A stretch of DNA of 37,718 nucleotides from a virus. A model generated the notes under the pieces. That model did no database searches, had not been told where the DNA came from, and saw only the letters and a program-made list of their open reading frames with translations. Below, in pieces: positions 31,627-37,718 of this stretch. Location of the stretch: positions 1 through 37,718 of IMG/VR virus record IMGVR_UViG_3300020439_000026; one strand, written 5' to 3'. Both the position numbers and the translations under genes were made by a program. Every line of letters begins with the position of its first letter. Within the stretch, counting starts at the first letter, position 1.

Positions 31627-31986
31627 ATGAAAAAAGAAATATATACTGACTATGTAATATGTCTTGATAATTCAGATAATATTATCAAGGAATATTCTAA
31701 TTATGCTGAGATGATTATTCATCTCTTCCAACTTCATTCTGAAAACCATAGAGCTGACTACTTTGTTAGATGGTTTAAATACGAGAAAACTTCATATACA
31801 AAAGAAGATATTAGAAAAGCTGGGTATTGTTTAGAAGGTGAGGAAGAATCTTATGATGGACACCCAGTCTGGGGACAATACCCTCGTTTAGAAGATAGTG
31901 TGACTGAATTAGACAGAGGTGCTTACGAACTTGATATTTTAGGTAAGTATCAAAACAAATATGCGAAACATTTTTCGGTGGTCTGA
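31627..31986 (+). CDS. Hypothetical protein
   Basis: 119 residues, rich in Tyr, Glu and Asp (YFVRWFKYEKTSYTKEDIRK; ESYDGHPVWGQYPRLED). No motif recognised. It is the first ORF after the large RNA, with a clear GATAGGAG RBS and probably transcribed from the ncRNA promoter by read-through. It shares the start MKKE- and leader with the gene at 33203. Confidence 0.8.
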   Translation: MKKEIYTDYVICLDNSDNIIKEYSNYAEMIIHLFQLHSENHRADYFVRWFKYEKTSYTKEDIRKAGYCLEGEEESYDGHPVWGQYPRLEDSVTELDRGAYELDILGKYQNKYAKHFSVV

Positions 31987-31987
31987 T

Positions 31988-33106
31988 ATGAATAATCTAG
32001 TATTACAAAAACTAATTCACAGTTATCAATTGATTAAACCAATGGAAATTGACTTTGATCAAATGAATAGAAAACAACTCGGTGTGTCAGAATATTTTGA
32101 TCTTAAAGAAGAGAATAAAATTACAAGTGCTTTTGATAAAAAATGGAAAGAGCAATTTCATATTGTTCGTCATGTAAATGATGGCACTAAAAAAAATCCA
32201 AATGGAGCACATTGGTTTAGAAATGATATACCTCTTGATGATGGTGGTGTTAAAGAAAGAATTAGTATTTGTCCAAAATTGCTTCACAATATCACAAAGA
32301 AATATTCTCAAGCTGTTACACAATCTGGCAAATTTTATATAAATGAAAGTGCTAACAACTGTGTCACGGAAGAAGAAACAAAATCTTTATTAGAAGAAAT
32401 AAAGTTTTTTGCACCCTACCCAAGTACCTTTTTACAAATGGAAAATGAACATACAGTTGCAAATATTCTTGTCACTGATGAATTTGAAGGAAAGGGAATA
32501 CTGAGAAAAGAAAATTCAGAGGGTGAATTCTATGATGAAGAAAAAGAAACTTTGCACATGACAATGAATCTTTGGTATAAGAAATCAAACATGATGATCA
32601 TTGATTTTAACATTTATGAAATTGCTTTTGCTGATGGCAAGTATGGGTTCAAGGTAATCAATTCTAAGTTCAGTGATATGACTGATATTGAAAAGAATGA
32701 GGAAGATGATTATGTCAATGAATCACTAAAAGATTGGGTTTTCACTATCGTAGATTCTTATTTTAAATTTATGGTTTACTTACAGTTCCCACAAATCTGT
32801 GATGTCAAAAGTGTCAAAGGTCGGAACAGTGAAAGCTGGTTTGATATACCAACAAAATTCACAACAAATAATCTCAGACAGAAACCAAAGTTTGAACACA
32901 AAGAACTTGTGATCAATATGTTTGGAGATTCAAGCACAGAAAAAAGTGGTGATTTGCAAGGGGTAAGAGCAGGGGGCACAGCACTTCATAGTGTTAGAAA
33001 GCATTTAAGAAGGTTGCCAAATGGAAAATTTACTTGGGTCAAGGCACATTTTCGTGGAACTAAACAAGCAGGAATTATCACAAAAGACTACAGAGTAGAA
33101 GAATAG
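31988..33106 (+). CDS. Unknown protein with conserved-looking C-terminal WVKAHFRG motif
   Basis: 372 residues from the ATG at 31988, one base after the preceding stop; an in-frame ATG at 31961 would add 9 residues overlapping that gene. No enzyme motif recognised. The C-terminal ~45 residues (VRKHLRRLPNGKFTWVKAHFRGTKQAGIITKDYRV) match a short basic motif I recall at the end of various phage and plasmid proteins. The middle is acidic with alternating strands. It is the largest unknown in the early region. A role cannot be assigned. Confidence 0.8.
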   Translation: MNNLVLQKLIHSYQLIKPMEIDFDQMNRKQLGVSEYFDLKEENKITSAFDKKWKEQFHIVRHVNDGTKKNPNGAHWFRNDIPLDDGGVKERISICPKLLHNITKKYSQAVTQSGKFYINESANNCVTEEETKSLLEEIKFFAPYPSTFLQMENEHTVANILVTDEFEGKGILRKENSEGEFYDEEKETLHMTMNLWYKKSNMMIIDFNIYEIAFADGKYGFKVINSKFSDMTDIEKNEEDDYVNESLKDWVFTIVDSYFKFMVYLQFPQICDVKSVKGRNSESWFDIPTKFTTNNLRQKPKFEHKELVINMFGDSSTEKSGDLQGVRAGGTALHSVRKHLRRLPNGKFTWVKAHFRGTKQAGIITKDYRVEE

Positions 33107-33126
33107 TGTATAAAAATGTATATAAA

Positions 33127-33169
33127 TATTCCAAAAAAGGTTGCAATCTTATAATTTATTTTAGATAAT
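33127..33169 (+). promoter_or_regulatory. Operator + promoter for the small-gene cluster
   Basis: TATTCCAAAAAAGGTTGCA (33127-33145), identical over 19 bases to the ncRNA promoter copy, overlaps -35 TTGCAA (33141-33146); 17 bases later GATAAT (33164-33169). It drives 33203 onward. Confidence 0.82.
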
Positions 33170-33202
33170 ATTTATATAAACTTTTTTTGATAGGAGAAAA
33201 AA

Positions 33203-33415
33203 ATGAAAAAAGAAAAAATAAAATTCAGCTTGTTGAACTATATGATTGATATAGCTGATAATTTTTGGAGTAACAATCCAAACTTGAAACCTGTTTGTAT
33301 GCTAGAAAGTATTGAAACAGGAAATTATGAAACCAAAGAACAATATCTATTCATGCATAGATATATAGAGATTTGGGATAAAGTGCAAGAAAGATCACTA
33401 AGGGGTATGTGTTAA
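33203..33415 (+). CDS. Small hypothetical protein
   Basis: 70 residues, MKKEKIKFSLLNYMIDIADNFW... No family recognised; mixed charge and helical (KEQYLFMHRYIEIWDKVQERS). GATAGGAG RBS; first gene behind the repressor-controlled promoter. Confidence 0.8.
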   Translation: MKKEKIKFSLLNYMIDIADNFWSNNPNLKPVCMLESIETGNYETKEQYLFMHRYIEIWDKVQERSLRGMC

Positions 33416-33523
33416 ATGAAGTTCAGATACAGAAATAGAAACCATAATCTTGTCTTTAAGAAAAGGTTGAGAAATTACTTTGTATTCTTAGTGCTTGGAT
33501 TTTTGATAGGAGTTGTAATATGA
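33416..33523 (+). CDS. Tiny membrane protein
   Basis: 35 residues, starting at the base after the preceding stop. A basic N-terminus (MKFRYRNRNHNLVFKKRLR) and one hydrophobic helix (YFVFLVLGFLIGVVI). Single-pass membrane peptide of unknown role. Its stop overlaps the next ATG. Confidence 0.6.
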   Translation: MKFRYRNRNHNLVFKKRLRNYFVFLVLGFLIGVVI

Positions 33524-33693
33524 AAGATAACACAGAATTTTATTTCACTGTTTTAGATTACATCAAAGGCACAGACTTTATGGATATGAGAGCAGTGCCA
33601 AATTATCTTCGTGAAACTTTCAATCTAAGAAAAGATGAAGCAAATAACATTTACGAAAAATGGTCAAAATTCAAGGGGGAAAAAAATGACTAA
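33520..33693 (+). CDS. Small hypothetical protein
   Basis: 57 residues from ATG at 33520 (ATGA overlap; GATAGGAG 12 bases upstream). MKDNTEFYFTVLDYIKGTDF then YLRETFNLRKDEANNIYEKW, mostly helical. Not recognised. It overlaps the next gene by 8 bases. Confidence 0.7.
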   Translation: MKDNTEFYFTVLDYIKGTDFMDMRAVPNYLRETFNLRKDEANNIYEKWSKFKGEKND

Positions 33694-33877
33694 AAAAGTA
33701 AGATTTAATAATTGGACAATATCCAAATGGAGAAGTGGCAGAATGGTTTGCGATGTCAGATCAATAGGTCACAAATGGGTTTGGTTAAAACAAATTAATA
33801 AAAAACAATACACCAAGATTTCAAGATTGGAATGGAATCAGATCACAGCATCAAAATATTTTGAGGTGATTGAATGA
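33686..33877 (+). CDS. Small basic protein
   Basis: 63 residues from the ATG at 33686, chosen for its AAGGGGG site; an upstream in-frame ATG at 33635 lies inside the previous gene. Rich in Trp, Lys and Arg (WTISKWRSGRMVCDVRSIGHKWVWLK), probably a small beta fold and possibly nucleic-acid binding. Unknown. Confidence 0.7.
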   Translation: MTKKVRFNNWTISKWRSGRMVCDVRSIGHKWVWLKQINKKQYTKISRLEWNQITASKYFEVIE

Positions 33878-33963
33878 GTAAACAAGATTTATATGAACTT
33901 GTACTTTGCATATTTACAGTTGCAATGTGGTCTTGGGTTTTTGTAGAAGTGGCAAATTTTTAA
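33874..33963 (+). CDS. Tiny membrane peptide
   Basis: 29 residues, ATG overlapping the previous stop (ATGA). MSKQDL followed by one hydrophobic helix (YELVLCIFTVAMWSWVFVEV). Small size makes it uncertain; coupling and a clean end before the next RBS support it. Confidence 0.5.
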   Translation: MSKQDLYELVLCIFTVAMWSWVFVEVANF

Positions 33964-33973
33964 GGGAGAGAAA

Positions 33974-34171
33974 ATGATTGATGAAAGTTTACATAACGAT
34001 TGGATAAAAGATACGATTATTCAAGATGTTGATAGTCTATCCAAAAAACAAATTGAAGAAGAATTGAAATGCTCTAATTACTATGACGAATCTTATATCA
34101 AACTTGTGAAGTCAGTTGATGATTTGAAATCTTTACTCATTGATCTAAGATTTGAAAAGGAGTGTAGATAA
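33974..34171 (+). CDS. Small acidic protein
   Basis: 65 residues, MIDESLHNDWIKDTIIQD, helical and acidic (KKQIEEELKCSNYYDES). GGGAGAG RBS. Its stop shares a base with the next ATG (TAATG). Unknown. Confidence 0.75.
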   Translation: MIDESLHNDWIKDTIIQDVDSLSKKQIEEELKCSNYYDESYIKLVKSVDDLKSLLIDLRFEKECR

Positions 34172-34329
34172 TGTTTCATATTGAATTTAAAGAAAATGGT
34201 CAGTATCACAAAACCAGAATTATTTTCAAAACAAAAGAACAAGCAAAACTTTATGCTGAAAAAAATTTAAAAACCGAATATATTATTTATGAAACAGGAG
34301 ATACCGATGTCAAAAAAAGAATGGGTTAA
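34171..34329 (+). CDS. Small hypothetical protein
   Basis: 52 residues: MFHIEFKENGQYHKTRIIF, KTKEQAKLYAEKNLK, IIYETGDTD. The beta-beta-helix-beta pattern resembles small single-domain phage proteins. AAGGAG RBS inside the previous gene; overlaps the next gene by 23 bases. Confidence 0.65.
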   Translation: MFHIEFKENGQYHKTRIIFKTKEQAKLYAEKNLKTEYIIYETGDTDVKKRMG

Positions 34330-34546
34330 ACCTGAAATAAATCAAATGTTTACTCATATTTATTTGTGTCCAATTTACAATAATCACGAAGAACCTAAGA
34401 TATTCAAAATGCCAGTTGAAGAATTTATCCATGCTTTTAATAAAGATGAATTTACTGGAACAAATTCTATACTTTCTAAGGATTTGAAAACTATGAGAGA
34501 AATCCTTGGGGTGAATGAGGACTATAAACTGGATATTTATGAGTAA
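34307..34546 (+). CDS. Small hypothetical protein
   Basis: 79 residues from ATG at 34307, preferred over an in-frame ATG at 34289 because CAGGAG lies just upstream of 34307. MSKKEWVKPEINQMFTHIYL, then EEFIHAFNKDEFTG. Unknown; overlaps both neighbours. Confidence 0.7.
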   Translation: MSKKEWVKPEINQMFTHIYLCPIYNNHEEPKIFKMPVEEFIHAFNKDEFTGTNSILSKDLKTMREILGVNEDYKLDIYE

Positions 34547-34667
34547 ATTATTTAGAGATTATTTTGATAATATACAAGATAACTGGAACAACTTATCTGA
34601 AAAAGAAAAAAAAGACTTTCAAGATTTTTTAGATAAGTCGGAAGAAGAGGAGAGATATGATAAGTAA
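34539..34667 (+). CDS. Tiny acidic protein
   Basis: 42 residues: MSKLFRDYFDNIQDNW, LSEKEKKDFQDFLDKSEEEE. Highly charged and helical. ATG overlaps the previous stop region by 8 bases, stop overlaps the next start. Unknown; short acidic peptides of this kind can be host-takeover factors, but there is no direct evidence. Confidence 0.55.
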   Translation: MSKLFRDYFDNIQDNWNNLSEKEKKDFQDFLDKSEEEERYDK

Positions 34668-34836
34668 AGTTTTTCAATACGATATTAAATGTTCTTATGA
34701 ACAAAATAAAAATGATTTCATTAATCAGGCATACTTTGAAAGATGTGATGCAGTCAAGCAAGGTTTTTTAGAGCCTGAATTTGATGCAAAGAGAGTAGAG
34801 CTTAGATTTGATGATCTATTCGGTCATAAGAAATAA
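34657..34836 (+). CDS. Small hypothetical protein, last of the rightward block
   Basis: 59 residues from ATG at 34657 with GAGGAGAG just upstream. MISKVFQYDIKCSYEQ, FINQAYFERCDAVKQGFL, ending RFDDLFGHKK. Unknown. It converges on the minus-strand gene at 34860 with only 23 bases between, in which I see no terminator hairpin. Confidence 0.65.
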   Translation: MISKVFQYDIKCSYEQNKNDFINQAYFERCDAVKQGFLEPEFDAKRVELRFDDLFGHKK

Positions 34837-34859
34837 GCTATAGTAACCCCTTGCTAATA

Positions 34860-35120
34860 TCATTTCTTTTCGTTAGAAGCGATCTGAGGGCTTCCATTTT
34901 TATCTTTTTCGCTTTGATACATAATATTTAAACCTGCAAGAGTACATAACCTGTTTTTTTCGGACAGACCCTTTTCAGTCAAAATATATTTAGTGCCTTT
35001 TAGTTTTGCAAAATCTTCGTCTAATAATTCTTTTAATATTGGTTCTGGCAGTTTGCCATCTTCAAACATTATAGAAAGTAAGCTACCTAATCGTTTGGTT
35101 TGTGTTTTGCTCAGAGCCAT
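34860..35120 (-). CDS. Small hypothetical protein
   Basis: 86 residues, MALSKTQTKRLGSLLSIMF; helical N-terminal half and a KGTKYILTEKGLSEKNRL segment that resembles a winged-helix wing. Last gene of the lysis-side leftward block. Its start lies inside the 3' end of the 46-residue gene. Unknown. Confidence 0.65.
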   Translation of the reverse strand: MALSKTQTKRLGSLLSIMFEDGKLPEPILKELLDEDFAKLKGTKYILTEKGLSEKNRLCTLAGLNIMYQSEKDKNGSPQIASNEKK

Positions 35121-35223
35121 GTTTATTTTTATTCTTAAAAATTTTATCCCAATTTTGGTTTATTTTTCTAGTATCTTCTTTTCGCCTTTTACTTCCTTTG
35201 CCACCATGCCATCTTTCTGACAT
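35083..35223 (-). CDS. Small basic GGKGSKRR protein
   Basis: 46 residues from an ATG at 35223 sharing its A with the lysozyme TAA. MSERWHGGKGSKRRKEDTRK then NQNWDKIFKN. The GGKGS-R ... NWDKIF layout matches a very small protein I recall as widespread in marine phages, function unknown. It overlaps the 86-residue gene by 38 bases in another frame. Confidence 0.65.
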   Translation of the reverse strand: MSERWHGGKGSKRRKEDTRKINQNWDKIFKNKNKHGSEQNTNQTIR

Positions 35224-35666
35224 TACACTTTGCTCCAGTCCTCTCCAGACCAGAGGAGACTTTCTGCCAATCTTCTTCTGACTAACCCCTCACTAATTTC
35301 ACCATTTACTTTATTCCATCTTTTTATCTCATGTGGAATTTCATCGTATAGCCCCTTGTTCAGTTTAGAAAGCAGGGTACTCTGAACAAGGTTTGTAGGG
35401 CCTAAATTGTAGCACCATGAAACGAGACTTGAGAATTGATTTTCATTTAAGGGCACATCAACCAAGTCATTGACATATTCTTCATATTCTTCTAATTCAA
35501 TTTCTAACATTTCTTCTGCATGAGATTGAGACCAGACATCACCTTCTTGAACTCCTTTCGTGAACCCAAATCCAATTGTCCAAACTCCTGCCTGACACTT
35601 ATAGGCTTCTAATTTACAACCTTCAAACTTTTTTATAAGGGCTTTACCCTCTTCTGATATTTTCAT
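35223..35666 (-). CDS. Endolysin, GH24 lysozyme
   Basis: 147 residues from ATG at 35666, chosen because TGGAG lies 6 bases upstream and it directly follows the SNase stop; in-frame ATGs at 35708 and 35699 would overlap that gene. KKFEGCKLEAYKCQAGVWTIGFGFTKG holds the catalytic Glu and Thr of the lambdoid (R21/P22-like) family, with Cys at the usual Asp/Cys position. NENQFSSLVSWCYNLG is the second signature. It cuts peptidoglycan glycan strands. No signal peptide, so release depends on the holin genes upstream. Confidence 0.93.
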   Translation of the reverse strand: MKISEEGKALIKKFEGCKLEAYKCQAGVWTIGFGFTKGVQEGDVWSQSHAEEMLEIELEEYEEYVNDLVDVPLNENQFSSLVSWCYNLGPTNLVQSTLLSKLNKGLYDEIPHEIKRWNKVNGEISEGLVRRRLAESLLWSGEDWSKV

Positions 35667-35667
35667 T

Positions 35668-36060
35668 TTAACTCCATACTTTTGTTTTTTTGCCACCATC
35701 GTAATCAACAGCTAAAGGCGGTTCGTGGTTTTTTAGTAAATCTGCAATGTTTCCTTTTTCACAAAAAACATCAGCTAGAATTCTTCCATATTTGTCAGGC
35801 CCATAGCTTTTTATTGTTATATCACCTACCAACCATTCTTTTAATTTTGCTTTGGCAAGTAGTCCTAATTCTTTTTCTTTTGTTCTTTCAGGATATTTCT
35901 TAATATTTATTCGGCTTTCAGGTGTATCAATTTGTGCAATTCGTATTGATCTATTTTGTAAAGATACACTGAACCCTAAGTCTATGCTTGAAACCTTGAT
36001 TGTATCGCCATCTATGACACGATCTAAAACAACATTGTAAACAAAGGGTTCAGCAGACAT
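35668..36060 (-). CDS. Staphylococcal-nuclease-like (SNase) protein
   Basis: 130 residues from ATG at 36060, preferred over 36087 because AAGGA sits 9 bases upstream and it begins right after the small membrane gene. VLDRVIDGDTIKV carries the metal-binding Asp, IRIAQIDTPES the first catalytic Arg, and a Glu follows in the KEKELG segment; YGPDKYGRILADVFC has the second Arg. It degrades DNA/RNA non-specifically. No signal peptide. Between holin and lysin, it may digest host nucleic acid or free DNA at lysis (inference). Confidence 0.88.
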   Translation of the reverse strand: MSAEPFVYNVVLDRVIDGDTIKVSSIDLGFSVSLQNRSIRIAQIDTPESRINIKKYPERTKEKELGLLAKAKLKEWLVGDITIKSYGPDKYGRILADVFCEKGNIADLLKNHEPPLAVDYDGGKKTKVWS

Positions 36061-36061
36061 T

Positions 36062-36229
36062 TTATTTATCCTTGGCTTTGTAAACATTTAAAGCTAACAA
36101 ATCTATTAAGCCATAAATTTTACCTAAGAATTCATTGTCCTTTGGTGTTGGTGTAACCATAGCAATAAAACTTGCGATAAAAACAACCATAGAAACAATG
36201 CCGAATATATCTATTAATATTGCGAACAT
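36062..36229 (-). CDS. Small membrane protein, holin-like
   Basis: 55 residues with a GAGGAG RBS. One strong transmembrane helix (IFGIVSMVVFIASFIAMV), then TPTPKDNEFLGKIYGLIDLLALNV and a basic end (YKAKDK). The TPTPKD...KIY...LALN pattern recurs, from memory, in small membrane proteins near lysis genes of marine phages. With a 3TM holin upstream and lysozyme downstream, it may be a second holin or holin regulator. Confidence 0.75.
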   Translation of the reverse strand: MFAILIDIFGIVSMVVFIASFIAMVTPTPKDNEFLGKIYGLIDLLALNVYKAKDK

Positions 36230-36273
36230 AAATACTCCTCGTTATTAGTTCAACCTAAGACTAGCAAATAAAA

Positions 36274-36747
36274 TTAGTCTTTGGAAGAATTAGATGCTCC
36301 AAAGTAAAACGAGATAATAGCACTAGCAAGACCACCTAAATAACCAAGGACAAGGTTTATGAGTGCTTCTGAATTCTGTTCTGGTGGTTGCAGGGTTACT
36401 AAAAATATATAACCAAGGAAGCCACCGATTGTTGCAATACCAATTATTCTTGCTGTCCAATCTTTTGAAAAATGTTTTCTAGCATCTTGCTTTTCTTGTG
36501 CTTCAAGAGCAAAAACATCAACATCAAGTTTTTTCATTTCAGCTTCAAATTCAAGTTCTGCTTTTTTAATTTTTGCTAGTTCTTCAGGTGAAGCATTTTG
36601 CATTGCTTGTTCAATTGATTTTTTATTATTTGGCACACCTAAAGTTTCGGAAATGATTTTAGCCGCCATTCCACCCATAGGCCCACCAAGTGCAGTGCCT
36701 AGAGTTGGTGCGACAGCACCTAAAAGATTTTTTAAGATAGCTTTCAT
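36274..36747 (-). CDS. Holin of 3TM GTA type
   Basis: 157 residues. N-terminal Gly/Ala-rich hydrophobic region (LLGAVAPTLGTALGGPMGGMAAKIISETLG), a charged helix (EELAKIKKAELEFEAEM), then ARKHFSKDWTARIIGIATIGGFLGYIF and a last transmembrane segment ending in IISFYFGASNSSKD. This matches the GTA holin 3TM family, which permeabilises the inner membrane for lysozyme. The start overlaps the cyclase stop (ATGA), coupling the two. Confidence 0.88.
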   Translation of the reverse strand: MKAILKNLLGAVAPTLGTALGGPMGGMAAKIISETLGVPNNKKSIEQAMQNASPEELAKIKKAELEFEAEMKKLDVDVFALEAQEKQDARKHFSKDWTARIIGIATIGGFLGYIFLVTLQPPEQNSEALINLVLGYLGGLASAIISFYFGASNSSKD

Positions 36748-37718
36748 TTTTTAAATGTATAAACTTTTAGTTTATCTTTTTTACCTTTGACCACTATATC
36801 ATCTAATTCAACCAAATCAAAAGAACAATTCTTTGCAGTTTCTTCGCCTATTAAAACATCTTCACCAACAACCTTTGTATTTGATTCAAGCCTAGCGGCG
36901 ACATTGCATGGGTCTCCAATTAAACTAAAAGCGAACCTGTCAGATGCACCGAAATTTCCCGCCAAAACTACACCAGATTGAACACCTTGTCCTATCGCTA
37001 TTTTTGGTATGTTTTCTTTTTCAAACTTTTTGTTAAGTTCAGCTATATTCTTTTGGATTTCTTTCACAGCTTTGAGAGCTAAATCGTGGTGATCTGGTTG
37101 AGGAATAATTGTATTGAAATGAAACATACCTGCATCACCAATAAATTTATCTGTTACACCGAAGAATTTATTGACTGCTTTGACTTGAACATCTAAAACA
37201 TTATTCATAATATAACTGACTTTTTCAGGTTCTATAGATTCTGATAATTTTGTAAACCCTCGTAAGTCTGTAAAAATTATTGAGCAATCTACTCTCTTAC
37301 CATTGACCTGACAAAGATCAGGATTATCTTGTAATTTCTTTACCATTCTTTTATCTAAATATTTACCGAATTGGTTCTTGATTTGTTCTCTCAGTTTCCA
37401 TTGTTTTCTAAAGGCAAAATAATAAGAGGTACTTGCTACAATAAATTGTCCAATCAAACTCCAAGTTACATCAATTAAAACTCCATTTTGAATCGTCCAA
37501 AAGCCATAGGAAGCAGTAGAAAGAAAGACTAAAACACTGAGGGTAAGACTAAGGGTAATACCAAAAGAACTCGTTAGAAGCCAAATAAGAAGCCCAGAAA
37601 AGATAAAAATAGCTAGTTCTAGGGTTAAATGCCAGTTTGGTATGTAAGGACTGTTCTCTAAAAGAATCGTTTCTGCTAGTGCAGTTTGGATTTTGTGTGG
37701 CTCTAAAAGTCCAGCAGG
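36744..37718 (-). CDS. Membrane adenylate cyclase (class III) with CHASE2-type N-terminus, 5' end cut by window
   Basis: 324 codons visible, open to the right edge. The visible part begins in what looks like the end of a CHASE2 sensor (PAGLLEPHKIQTALAETIL, SPYIPNW), then three transmembrane helices (about residues 31-48, 53-74, 80-103), the KLREQIKNQFGKYLDKRMV linker and a class III catalytic domain. Metal Asp residues are in FTDLRGF (151) and FIGDAG (195); the ATP-selecting Lys is 191 in DKFIGD; the transition-state Asn and Arg are in NVAARLE (272, 276). The usual adenine-contacting Thr is Ser (FSLIGD). All catalytic residues are present, so it should make cAMP. A TTG at 37457 is an unlikely internal start. 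It sits directly before the holin. Confidence 0.88.
   Translation of the reverse strand, partial: PAGLLEPHKIQTALAETILLENSPYIPNWHLTLELAIFIFSGLLIWLLTSSFGITLSLTLSVLVFLSTASYGFWTIQNGVLIDVTWSLIGQFIVASTSYYFAFRKQWKLREQIKNQFGKYLDKRMVKKLQDNPDLCQVNGKRVDCSIIFTDLRGFTKLSESIEPEKVSYIMNNVLDVQVKAVNKFFGVTDKFIGDAGMFHFNTIIPQPDHHDLALKAVKEIQKNIAELNKKFEKENIPKIAIGQGVQSGVVLAGNFGASDRFAFSLIGDPCNVAARLESNTKVVGEDVLIGEETAKNCSFDLVELDDIVVKGKKDKLKVYTFKK

Noticed and set aside
37455-37457. TTG as the true start of the cyclase
   Set aside because: The frame is open to the window edge and the upstream residues form two transmembrane helices and a CHASE2-like end that belong to the same protein.

Overview
The window looks like most of the genome of a tailed, siphovirus-like bacteriophage, cut so that one gene runs off each end. 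Base composition is AT-rich. Head and tail genes are of the HK97 / gene-transfer-agent (GTA) type (prohead protease, HK97 capsid, gp6 connector, DUF3168, TP901-1-type tail tube, GTA-gp10 chaperone, 3TM GTA holin). Together with the compact layout of overlapping genes, this suggests a marine virus of an AT-rich alphaproteobacterium such as SAR11/Pelagibacter. That host guess is inference. No rRNA, ordinary host gene, integrase, DNA polymerase or CRISPR array is visible.

Layout. (1) 1-23609, minus strand: a late block that reads, in transcription order, small and large terminase, portal (with a long extra C-terminal region), Mu-F-like minor head protein, prohead protease, capsid, decoration-like protein, small accessory proteins and an MT-A70 DNA methyltransferase, connector and head-closure proteins, tail tube, a frameshifted tail-assembly chaperone, tape measure, minor tail proteins, and a giant tail-tip/fibre protein (at least 2,348 codons) that leaves the window at base 1. 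(2) 23664-27791, minus strand: replication and modification genes: an HTH replication protein, a TOPRIM/DnaB-type primase-helicase, a C5-cytosine DNA methyltransferase, and a CmoA-like SAM enzyme translationally coupled to it. (3) 27800-28120: the control region, with a 67-residue HTH repressor flanked by two copies of an operator. (4) 28129-34836, plus strand: an early block with a PD-(D/E)XK exonuclease and ERF annealing protein, an HNH nuclease, a large structured non-coding RNA (about 30742-31595) that carries a tRNA-shaped domain, and a run of very small overlapping genes of unknown role. (5) 34860-37718, minus strand: a lysis block (3TM holin, small membrane protein, SNase, GH24 lysozyme) preceded by a membrane class III cyclase with a CHASE2-type end that leaves the window at the right edge.

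How it fits together. The small repressor probably binds the shared operator (core ATTCCAAAAAAGGTTG). Three copies overlap or adjoin -35 elements: for the leftward replication operon, the large ncRNA and the 33203 gene cluster. The fourth lies between the divergent repressor and recombination promoters. This wires the ncRNA into the early regulon. Late genes then package, build and release the particle.

The most unusual items are: (a) the CmoA-like enzyme next to a C5 DNA methyltransferase whose motif X Asn is replaced by Arg, which suggests an unusual cytosine modification such as 5-carboxymethylcytosine, although two CmoA cofactor-contact residues are not conserved; (b) the ~850-nt ncRNA with an inside-out tRNA-like fold; (c) the phage-borne CHASE2 adenylate cyclase; (d) the four-site operator network.
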